DNA from: Diphasiastrum complanatum
Lineage: Eukaryota; Streptophyta; Lycopodiopsida; Lycopodiales; Lycopodiaceae
Assembly: GCA_029204225.1 (NCBI GenBank)
Contig: CM055109.1
Coordinates: forward strand, 44,703,054-44,767,053
Direction: 5' to 3'
Length of the DNA: 64,000 nt
Made by a program: the position numbers and the translations under genes
In this document: in pieces, positions 11,170 through 22,997 of the stretch
Layout: the number at the start of each line of letters is the position of its first letter
Numbering within the stretch: the stretch's first letter is position 1
Notes under the pieces: model-generated
The model's database searches: none
Told to the model about the DNA's origin: nothing
What the model saw: only the letters and a program-made list of their open reading frames with translations

Positions 11170-12462
11170 AGAATCTTACGATTCATCAATCATACTTCAC
11201 CAGATTCTCAAGTGACACGTAATTATTAGGGAATACTGGAGAGAGTGTCCAGAATACACAACTCGAGATAGCTCAAGAAATATTGTAGTCTCTTTTTCCA
11301 GGCTGCACACTAGTATTAACAAAACCTGAAAATTCTAGGTATAGTTATAGAGAAAATTAGTAAGGGCTAAAAACTTTTGAATTATGCCCATTCCATCTGG
11401 AAAAATAGAAAGAACCAGTGAAGTATTTTTAGAGTGTATTGAATACTGCTCAATACAGATGGAGAGTGAAAACAAGAGAACAAGATAATGAAAATGGGGT
11501 GCTGATGTTTGTTACAAGTACTAGTACTTCTATATCTGAAATCTTATACGAGCTTGTGGCAACAGTATAGCCGTGACTATGGTAATTGGATGGAAAAGGA
11601 GGTGACTCTTATAGCCATGTCTCTGGTGCTACATGACTTTGAAAGCACTCTGTTATAGTGTTGAGCACATGAAACGAAGATTTGCATTGGCTAGTGACAC
11701 ATTCCAGCCTCCAGGAAGTAAATTATCAAACAATGAGGGAGGGAGCCAATTTTTTTGATATGCTTGTCCCTAGAACTTGAATATTTAGGACCACTTTTCA
11801 CGTAGTCCAACTCCACCATAATGTGAGAAAAACATCTCTTTAGGACAGTTCAACTCGTGTTGGAAAGTCATCTTCACTGAGGTGAGTTAACCATTTTGTT
11901 CCGAATGCACAACTTTGTACTTTATAGCAACTCAGATTCTAAGAGTAGACTAAATAGCAGAGATGCAAATTCGTTGGTTGGACTATTGCCTCTAAAGTCA
12001 CAAGCTAGGGCCTACACGGTTATTTTGCTTTGCAACACATCTAAAACTCATCTAGAACTTGTTCGAACTTGCTTTTTACTTCCCTTCTTTGGTTATATAG
12101 GAGGGATCTAGCTCTATCAATTATAAAGATCATGACTGAATGGGTTGCAATCTTCAAAGAAACCCAAACTTCAAGGTTTTCGATAGTTATTAATTTTTTT
12201 CCCTAATGCTTTATAGTCTCAAGAAGCTAGGAATGAAAAAAGAACATTGACTAAGAACTGTGGAACATTTTTCTGTTTGCAGAGCACTGTATCATCTAAT
12301 ATAGTTACAATCTCTAGTCTTTTGTGTTCTGAACACAGCCAAACTTGGAGCATCAGATGTGTCATTTTTTTCAATCACCATGCCTTTATATGCATACCCT
12401 GTTTTTAGAACTGAATTTTGCTCTTTCTCCTGGTAGTCCTAAAACAGCAAGTTTTGTTTCAG
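11170..12462. other. No gene seen; probable RFT1 intron
   Basis: AT-rich, no long reading frame, no splice-compatible exon and no clear repeat. RFT1 proteins should have an exon just upstream encoding a conserved EGE-containing segment ahead of LGS. I searched all three plus-strand frames by eye and did not find it, so the preceding intron probably extends at least to here. Confidence 0.4.
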
Positions 12463-12549
12463 GAAGCTTGGTAGTAAGGTCAGTCTTTCAACCTTTTGAA
12501 GAAAGCACTTTCACAATGTTTGCAAGAACTTTCAGTGACGAGCATGCGG
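12463..12549 (+). CDS. RFT1: RFT1 exon with FQPFEES motif
   Basis: Acceptor TTTGTTTCAG before 12463 and donor GTGAGC after 12549. The exon starts and ends in phase 1 and encodes SLVVRSVFQPFEESTFTMFA and the following residues. Both flanking glycine codons are split by introns. Confidence 0.9.
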
Positions 12550-15500
12550 GTGAGCCAGTGAAAGGTTTTTGTTAACTTTGTGCAAAGGATGTACTGTGAG
12601 TGTAATATGTTTTTTTTTCTACTCCTAAGTAATCAACAGTTTGTAAATAGACGACTTGAAAGTTTTCAAACATTTTTCCTGAATGTCAACGACTGCAATG
12701 TCATGCAGGAAGCAATGCAGGAAGCAGGCACAAACCAGAATTGGAAGTTGAGACCACAGTGTTACTTGCTATGAAGCTCGCAAATATTGTAGGTTCGTTA
12801 ACCTTAACCTCCGTATGACACTTTTCCAAGTTGTTACTGCACCTATCTGAAACATCCTATTATCTGTGAAAGATTCTGGTACAAAGTCTCCATATCAGAG
12901 TACTATGGAGAACCTAGCCTAAGGTCTTCATCGCTGTAAAGCAGCAGTAGACCCTATCACCTTCCTTTGCTTGCCTCCTCAATCATTATTCACAATGTAA
13001 AGTTGTGGTTGGAAGTGTTATGAAACCTACTTTTTGGAATGCACGCCTATCACATTTCTTAGCTGTTCTGCTCAGCTTGGTCTCCATAATTATCCTGTAG
13101 GGTTTGGGCAAAATATGTGTGATCATGATGGTATAGTTTTCAGCCAATTCTCAGATTCACCTTTTGGAAACTTTCTTGCTGTAAATTTTTTGATGGATAT
13201 GGTTATAGTGGACTAGGTGCTTCAGATCATCCATATTTGAAGTGAGAAATTTGCTGGTATTAGACAAAGCGAATGTTCTATCATGTAGCATGCCTGAACT
13301 TCAGCTGGAAACTCTGGCCTGAGATTTGAATGTTTAAATTTCGAGGCTCTATTTGTAGTTTGACCACAGAAGTGTCTGCAGTCTGCTTAGATGTTAGTAC
13401 TGATATGAAACTTGAAAACAGTTTTAACTTTCAACTACTTGAAAGTCTGAAGATTAGACTCAATTTCGAGACACTCATCAATTCCTCATCTGTCTCTTGC
13501 TCCCTCTTTTTGCTCTCCTTTCCAAGACTTCAAGCTGTTTGCCACCATTTGTACGCCTTATGACGTAGAAACAAGATTGCAGCAACAATCTGAGTGTCAT
13601 CAGAAACTTAAAAAGCAGGCCCGTTCGGCTCTCCTTGGAAAAATCGGGCCCCAATTTTGAGCAAGTCCAATCTGGACCAAAAATCTGATTTGAATTGTAC
13701 TGAACTGGTTCAATTACAAATCAGATCGATAAAACTATGGTAGAGAGGAAGATCAAAGGTACTTTTACTTAAATAAGTCCAAGTAAAGTACAATCAATGT
13801 GCTTTGTAACATTCAAAAGTATAGAATGACTGTCTCTTCTCTCTTACTTTTGAGTTGTCCAAGGTATCTAGTATTGGCTGTAAAAAAGATAGCATTCTGC
13901 CCTGCCAAAATCTTTTGTGCCTACATGTCTTTTGTACTGCTTAATGCTGTATTTTCTTACCATGTGATAGTTACCTGGTTACCTGCCCATGTTTCAAATG
14001 TTCCCCAACTTCATTACTGAGTTCTCAAAAAGCTTATTAGGCAGTCTGTGTTGGTGCATTACTGCAGATGGCAAGATGTGTTCTTCAATCAATAATTCGT
14101 TTTATTCTTATATGATTTTGGTGCTATAATATTCCGAACTCAGAAGTTGCACATATCCATCATTTCGTCATGTAAGTTGGATGATTAGAATACATGATTT
14201 TCCATTTGAAAATACCTATCACTTATATCAACTGTATTGAGACTCGAATGATATTTTAGATCCAAAAGCACAATTTACTTTCAAAATTTTGTACTTAAGT
14301 TTATCTTTCTCCTCGAATTATAATTGTCGTTTTCACAAGGTTGATCTACTTTAGCCCTATTTATGGCAATTAGGCTTTCTGTTGTCATTAGCATTTTTGG
14401 ACGTTTGCCATAAACATCTTCTTTGGATGAACGGAAATGCGATATCATAGTAGCTTCTGATCTCTATATCTCTGAAAGTCATCTAATGAGATGAATGCAG
14501 GTATGGTATTTGTGGCTTTTGGTCCTAGCTACTCTTATGTGCTGTTGAGGATGCTTTTTGGTCGGCAATGGAGTGATGGAGAAGCTTCTGTGGTATTGGG
14601 CTCATATTGCCTCTATGTGATGGTACTCGCAGTTAACGGTAAAATATAAACTTTTTTAAGAGTTTCTAACCTAGATAGCTAAAACTCCTATTCTAAAAGT
14701 TCATGGAGAAATCTTTTTGCTACTTAGAAAACTTCCATTGCTGATACATGACTCACTTTGCTCTTTGATTTTTTTTACAAATTAGGTGGCATTGTTCTGA
14801 TTAGCTATATTTATTGAAATTGTTTATATCTTGCTTCTCAGGTGTAACAGAGGCCTTTTTGCATGCTGTCTCAACAAAAGAGCAACTTGCCTTATCCAAT
14901 TTGTATTTGTTGCTCTTTTCAGCAGTCTATATCTGCCTTTGTGTCATCCTAATCCAGACAGCAGGTGCCACAGGGCTTGTTTTGGCTAATTGTTGCAGTA
15001 TCCATCATACCGTGCTTCCATTTTTTTAACTTTGGTTTTTTGCCCTCCTTTTGTTCTTAACTGGTGCATTTACACTATAGTGCTACACCTGCTAAGTTTT
15101 CTTTTGACACAACGGAAGTAGGTTTTTAAGTGCAACAATCTAACCTTGGATACAACTCTTTTGGTGCTTTCAAGGACTCCGACGTACTTACCATACAACA
15201 CATTTGCAATGGTTTCCAATATTGATAGCACATTTGCAAATTCGTCACAAACTTGAGCTTCTATAGTGGGAAGTTTTGTTGTTTATAATTGTAATTGAAT
15301 AGTTTGCAATTTGAGGTTTCAAGTTTGACGGATATTCTAAGCGCTATCCTGCCCTCAAACCACCCTAAAAATTCCCATCCTAATCTAGTTGACAGCAGGG
15401 GTTTTCCATGAAATGTCTGCAATCCTTTTGACTTTCTTTCAACTTGCAAATGTGTTTGCAGCCTTAAATGTTTGAAGGTTGCAAACATTGGCTTGCAAAT

Positions 15501-18500
15501 TAGACTTTGGTGACATCAGTATTGCTTATGCCTTCAATGTACTTGGGAGCTTTCTTTGTCCATTCTTCATGTTAGAAGCCAAGAGTTCCAAGCTCATCTC
15601 CCCAAGCCAGCCGATGTGTAGAATGAATCTCCTTCCATCCATAGGCAAGCCTTTAAGCCCATTACTTGCTATTCTGGTCCAAGGGCACATGGCGCTCATG
15701 TGGGTGATTAGTCTACTTGGCCTGCCATCCATAGGCACCTGCTATTCTGTTCTAAGGGCACTTGGCACTCATGTGGGTGATTAGTCCACTTGGCCTACCA
15801 AGCCTACCCCTACTGACCCAAGAATACAATGTCTTAATGCTATGCCACCCCCATGCCCATCGTACACATGTGGCTATAAAACCACACCAGTTAACCCTAC
15901 TCACTGCCCTTCAAATTACGGATTAACTTGGTCAGTTGTACGTCCCTCTACCAAAATCGTTGTTGGATTTATCCAAATAATCGATCTTCAATCTACATCC
16001 ATTCATCTATCCAGTTCTGTAGTTTTACTCATGTTTTTACACAGTCTTCAGAAGTACATCAGAACAGCTAACAGTCGGGTTCGACAAAGAGTATTGAAGG
16101 TGTTCGAACTATCAAAAATGTTCACAGAACTTATTTCCACTTGTTTTGAAGCAAACGGCTTGCCCTAACGGTTTTTGCAAGTAGTTTTCGGAAAGCCCAA
16201 CGGGATAAGTGACAACACAATATGGCTAAGTTCTGATTGCGATCTGCGACCAAACAAGTATCTTCAACTGCCATTTGGATAAGCCTAAATGGCATTCGTA
16301 AACTAGTATAAATAGTTGATCGTTTTCTAGGTTAACTTGATCTTCAGTTCTTCTTTATTAGATCTTCCTTTTGCATATTGATCCAAGAGATTAATATAGC
16401 GCATTGCTAGAAACGCTTACTGCTTATTAGCGGGAGTGTCAAACAAAGTCAATCAGATACTCAGAGATAGTTTTGAGTACGCGGTTGCATCCACTATTGT
16501 TTTGTGCGCATGATTCTTCTGATTTGTACATGCTACTTACTGAGTTGATCATACAGTTTTATTGCGTTTAGTATTATGTCAGAATGATCAAATGCTTCTC
16601 TGTTCTATTTGTAATTTGATTATGCTCCTACAGTTTTGTCTGAATTATCGAATGCTTCGATGCATCAATGTTTATTCTGTTATGTTTGTCTACGAAATCA
16701 ATCTAACAGATTCTGATGATTTCAAAGTTGGAATTACTTCAAATTCGAACATGGTAATAGTCGCCATAGTTTTGTTCGAATTTGATAGGCGTTGTCATGC
16801 ATTAGGAGAAGGATTATTCCGCAGAGCCCGATAGTGCATCCATAGAATGTAGCCTTTTCTCTATCGAGCATCCTTTCCTTCTTCCAACAGTGTATCAGAG
16901 CTGAATGGTATCATAGCAGATTATTGTTTGATACCCTTCATGGTATCAAAGCATTTCTATTGATTTCCAATTAAGGCATTGCATAGTAAGAGTGTCTTGA
17001 TATGATCAAATACTATTTTTTCATTCTTAAGTCATTGACAGACTAACTTCCATATGGATTCACAAAGCAAAGCTGGTCTCACCGTAGACAAGCTAAATGG
17101 ATCCAATTATCTTTTATGGAAATTTAAGATGAAGACCTTGCTAATTGCCAATGAGCTTTGGGATGTTGTCACAGAAATCGAATTGAAGATTGAAGGCGAC
17201 ATAGCCGACTCCAAATGGAAATTGAAGGATGGTAAAGCTTTCGCACTAATTATTCTCAATATATCAAATACCCAAATCGGCCACGTATCTGAAGCTCAAA
17301 CTTCGAAAGAAGTATGGGACATTCTGAGCGCACTATATGATATGACGGACGTGACTTCCAAGTTGCATCTCAAAAGGAAATTCTTCTCACTCAAGATGTC
17401 TAATGGTGATTCGCTTCAGAATCACGTTAATCAATTTAAGAATCTCTTGTATCAGATGGCAGTTGTCGGATCAACTATTGACGATCAAGACGCAATCATG
17501 ACATTATCGTGCTTGCCATCTACATATGAAAACTCAGTGGTGATCATAACGACACACTCAGATCTAACTCTCTCAAAGGTCCAGACTTCTACTATCGTAT
17601 GCTGCTGTAGCGAATCTGGAGATGCATCAGATGGATGTATAGACAACGTATTTGAATGGAGTTATTGAAGAAGATATCTACATGATACAACCTGAAAATT
17701 AATCAACGACAAAGAGAATCATGTACGTAAAACTCCATAGAGCACTTTATGGCTTGGAGCAATCTGCTAGAGCTTGGTTCCAAAGGATCAACACTTTCCT
17801 TATCGAACATGGTTATAACCCAAGCAATTCAAATTCAAATGTCTACTTCAAGTCAATGCAACATTCTTTTATTATCATTACATTGTATGTGGATGACACA
17901 CTGCTATTCAACAACAGTGTCGAACTAATAAAAGATGTGAAACGAATGTTGTCCTCAAGATTCGACATGACATATCTGGGCGAAGCTCATTACTGTCGTG
18001 GTATTCAAATTCGAAGAGACAGAGAGCAAAGGCTGATTTACATCACTCAACAGAGGTACATTTACAATATGCTAATCAGATATAATCTAATGAATTGCAA
18101 GTTAGCTCACTTGCCAATGGACCAGTGTCCTCAGACAAAGGAAGAGAAGGAACAAATGCGTGAGTACCCATATCATTCGATAATAGGTTCTCTTATGTAA
18201 GCGGTGATCTGTACTAGACTAGACATGGCTTTTCAGTCAGTTCCTTAAGTCAGTATATGGCTAATCCTAGTATTATACATTGGAAAGCTCTTATAAAAGT
18301 TATGAGATACATTCGAGCTACTATGGACCAATGCATCTATTATGGAGCAGTCGACAATGACAAACTCAATATACTTAGTGGATATTTGGATGCAAGTTGG
18401 GCAGGAGATGTAGACATTCATATATCTACATCTGGATTTGCATTTTTCCTCAATGGTGGTCCACTTTCATGGAACAGTTGCAAGCAAACCTCAATAGCTC

Positions 18501-21500
18501 TATCGTCTACAGAATCAAAGTATATCACTACCTCTCAATCGACAAAGGAAGCAGTATGGTTGCGAAACTTACTATCAGACGTTTGTCTGAAGCAGAATGC
18601 TCTGACAATTGTCTATTGTGACAATCAAAGTGCTATTGCTTAATCGGCTAACCCCAGGTTTCATTCTAGGAGTAAGCACATTGAATTCAAGTATCACTAT
18701 ATCAGAAGTAAAGTTTTTGACAAAGAGGTAAGCTTGGAGTATTGTCGACGCAAGACATGACAACAAATATTTTCACGAAGGTGCTGAGCTTGGATGCACA
18801 CAAAAGATTTTGTGCAAAAATAATTTTGAAGGTCAAGACATTCATGCACTCAAATTAAGGGGGGTTGTTGGATCTATCCGAATAATCGATCTTTAATCTA
18901 CATCGATTCATCTATCCAGTTCTGCAATTTTACTCATGGTTTTACACAGTCTGCAGAAATACACGGGAACAACTAATAGTTGGGTTCGAGAAAGAGTATT
19001 GAAGGTGTTCGAAATATCGAATGTTAACAAAACTTGTTTCCACTCATTCTGAAGCTAACGAGTTACCCTAACGGTTTTTGCAAGTAGTTTCCGGGAAGCC
19101 AAATTGGATAAGTGACAGCGCAATATGGCTAAGTTCCAATTCCGATCTGCGACCAACATGACACTCATGAAGGATCTTACTACGAAGGCCATTCATGTCT
19201 GGCACGCAATATTTTCCATTTCTCCTTAGCACATTGCTACAGGAGCAAGAGTCAACGGAAATCGACTCTACAAATTGAATGCGAGATTCTTTGATCAAGC
19301 CATGGTAAGCATTGTTGATAGTCGAAGTGATCTTTAGCATCAATGATTTGGTCATATTAGTCCTCAAATTTTACAGATTCTCAAAAGAGGTAATTTAGTT
19401 ATTGGATTGCCTAATGTTTCTTTTGAAGGAAAAATCTATGAAGGCTGCATTTTGGGAAAACAACATAGAGAGAGGTTGGTGTACACGAGATTTGTGTTTG
19501 TCAGTCATGATGAGCACTCACGGTACATTTGGTTCCGCATTGATGCACATAGCATTGGTTCAGACAGAGACATCTTTGTTGCAGCTTGCCCTCTTCCTTT
19601 GTGGAGGGTATTGGTTCACCTTACATTGATCTTTCTACAAATATTATCAAATATGTAGAGAGAGGTTACATCTTTCTCACTGGTGACTTTAATGCCAGGA
19701 CAGCTTCACGACAGACAGATTTCTATGATCCTATGGACTAGCTTCGTGTACGTGCCCTTGATGGAGATGACTTGTGTGTTGCCAGGATCTCTAAGGGTAT
19801 TTTGGGCCCCATTACCGCCTATGGCAAGTACTTATTGCAATTGGGAGAAGCTCATGAGTTGGCCATTTTTATTGATTTAACTTGCTGGCCCAAATCGGGT
19901 AGATACACCTGTCATCCCCACACTGGCGGCCATAGTGTTATTGATTACCTCATGGGATCACCATTTCCATCTCACTCATACATGATTTTCGTATCTCTCC
20001 TACCACTCTCTTTGATCACCTCGACAATTCTCACCCCCACCATTGTCTCGTGCACCCAAATACTTATCAGCATTCGCTTATCCCACTACTCCACATCTTC
20101 CCACATCATAGCTTGCTTGAAGCACAAGCTTCCTTCCTCACTACAGCACTCCATATGGCTGCTACTACTCCCTTCCCTTTTAGATTCCATAATAACAAAC
20201 ACAAAAAAATCAAGCCTAGATCGGTGTGCCCACCTTGGTATGACAATGAGTGTCGTTTCCACCATCACCTTGTCACACATGCTCGCATACACACCCCTCA
20301 TCTTTTATGATCCATGTGTCATCTCTTTACCCGCTTCGTTGTAAGAAACAGGCCTATGATAGTTTGGAAGAGAGACGACTTATTGGAATTCTCTGCAATT
20401 CTTCCACAAGCGCATTTTGACGTGAGTTCATTCCCCGTGCTCCACCTCCACTCCTTGATGACTTGCCCATATGGACTGATTATGCCACTGCCTTATATAC
20501 TATTGATACTGACACACCTATTTCCATCTCCCCTAGACCTTCTGAGTTTACCTTCTTCACTAATGATATGGTCCATAGCGCCATCAGGAAACTGAACACC
20601 AATAAAGCATTGATGATCTTGAATCCGAGCTATTGATCCATGCAGCTAATTTTCTATCACCTCTCCTAGCCACTCTATTCAATCAAGTCGTTGTCTCCAG
20701 TTTTCCTTCTTCTTGGTACACCAACATCATCCATCCCATACACAAAAATGGTCATCCCATGAATCCTAGTAACTATTAGACTCTTATGATTGGGCACGTT
20801 ATCACGAAGTTGTATGGCACTATTCTTCAGTCAGCTATGAGTACCGAGGTAGAGACCGGGAGATTGCATGCTATGGGCCAGGTTGGGTTTAGAGCCCATT
20901 ACTCCACTTCGAATCATATCTTTACTCTCAGAGCCATCATTGAGGAAGCTCAGCACTGGTGAGAGTGAGTTTGTTGTTGCTAATCAACATTAGGAAAGCC
21001 TTTGGCTCTGTCCCACGCTCCTTAATCATCCAACGGATACAAGACCTTGGTTTTTCTGATGACACAATCCTAGCAGTGATGGCACTCTATGAGAGAGTAT
21101 TGGGATGTTTTCGGAGTGACTAGGGTATCTCCGAGCAGATCATGAGCACTATTCGGGTGAAGCAGGGATGTTCCCTCTTCCCTACACTTTTTGTAATATA
21201 TATATTGATTAGTTGGAGGGGATTATTGAGCAGTGGGGTGGATCTGGTTGCAGACTTGGAGACATCTTTACTGCTATCCTTCTTTATGCAGATGATGTGG
21301 TTTTACTTTCACCTGCCAAGGACGGGTTACAAAGACAGATTGACTGCCTTCATGATATTTGATCCAGATGGGGCTAGGGGTGAACATTGTGAAGATCAAA
21401 GTGATGGTCTTCAACACTGGAGCTTTACGTTGAGACAGGAGCTCCTTTTTGACAGTCAGCCGTTGGAGATTGTTCCATCCTACACTTAGGCACACTTTTT

Positions 21501-22952
21501 ACTGGTCCTATATTTAGTATGAGACAGATAGCTTCTAGTAGGCTTGGGAAAGGTCATGCTTCCCTTGCCCAGATGGAGAGATTATGCTTTCGTAAGTCTA
21601 TTCAAGATGCCTCGAGTAAGTGTTGGCTTTTTGACACCATTGTTTCCCCTATAGCCCTATATGCATCAGCTGCATGGTGCACTGGTCTTACTTCATCTAA
21701 CTGGGCCAGTATCTCACGATTACAGATCACTATGCTTTCACGTATGATTCGGGCTACACCTTCAGTTCCACACTAGAACATCCTTAATGAGTTTGCGGTC
21801 CTGCCCATGTACCTTGATGCCCTCCTCCAGCTCATCACATATATGCAGTCAATGCGTTCCAGGCTTCTGAGTAGAGATATACATAGGTTGCTCTCATTTC
21901 ATCTCAGTGTCTTCACCGTTAGGGCTACCAGTTGGCTTGGTTCTCTCAGGCCTCCCGACTTCTCGACACACTCGATATCTCTATCATTGCACTTCCCTTT
22001 GGTACCCATGACAACATTAGACGAGTCATCTACAGAGCTTACCTTGATTGAGCCTGGCATGGTCAATTGGGGTTCAAACCCGACTTTTATAGGCTTCACT
22101 TTTTGGAGATAGATATATCAGGATCCCCACTTCTACCACATTACCCGTGTTCTAGATTATCACATGGTCTCAAATTCAAACTGGGTCAGTTCCATGTCTC
22201 TTCACACTAGCTTGACGAGAGGATAGGATCTGCCAGTTATGTTCCCTAGGTGCGGTGGAGACTGAGGAGCAAATCTTCATATGCCCAGCTTATTATGAGA
22301 TTCGTGGGAGATACTATTGCTTGTTCAGGGAAACACCAGTCACTTTGCGCTCACTTGTTACCTATGAGGATCCACGTTGTGTTGCACTTATGATACGAGA
22401 GATGCTTCTATTACGACAAGATCTCCAGCCTTTGCATCAGAGTACTCCAGACACACAGCTTCAGATTACCTCCTTTTTCTCCAGATGGCGATCACGACCA
22501 AACCCAAACTCAAATGATGATGTCGATGATGAGGACACAAGTTCCCACATAGATCAGAGACAGTGCACCTCCCAATGTTACCCTACAGCCAAACTTATTT
22601 GTCCTACCACGAGGAGACGTCCCTGTCACATTCGACGTCAGCAGCAGATCTCAGTTTCACTCCCCACTATAGCTCGTATTACATCTTTCTTTAGTAGCAG
22701 CAGTAGCAGTAGTAGCAATATCACCATCGCCTCCAGGACATGATCTGAGGCTTGCTACCATTATACATAGCTATTTCTTGTTTTATCCCTTTATGGTTTA
22801 GTTACCACTGGAACTTGTACTTAGATTTACTTTATATGCTTTTCTCTACAGTTTTGGAGACATTCTTCATACACTCCCATGTCTTCCGCATACTTGATAT
22901 GTACTTATTTGTCTTATGTGCCTTTTGGCATGGAAAAGACATTAATAAAGCG

Positions 22953-22997
<45 letters not shown>

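Larger units (their letters stand above)
15961..19157 (+). mobile_element. Ty1/Copia element with large internal deletion
   Basis: A 5' LTR (15961-16889), degenerate primer site (16890-16901), gag, the second half of RT, RNase H, purine tract (18855-18865) and a truncated 3' LTR (18866-19157) are in order. A deletion joins gag to the middle of RT near 17600, removing zinc knuckle, protease, integrase and the RT N-terminus. It lies in the 11.8-kb RFT1 intron in the gene's orientation. The truncated 3' LTR means no target duplication can be read. Confidence 0.88.
19485..22995 (+). mobile_element. LINE copy C, near full ORF2 with 3' UTR and (CT)n tail
   Basis: The order is typical of a non-LTR retrotransposon. 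Endonuclease pieces come first (19485-19990; TCHPHTGGHSVIDYL is the catalytic SDH-like region), then a linker with WYDNECRF (20235). RT follows at 20850-21500 (QGCSLFPTLF, AILLYADDVVLLSP across frames), then thumb (21519-21776), a C-terminal cysteine motif (from about 22225) and a Ser/Asp-rich tail. The 3' UTR at 22743-22951 ends GGAAAAGACATTAATAAAGC followed by (CT)n. Many stops and frameshifts show it is dead. It lacks ORF1 and a 5' end. Confidence 0.85.
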
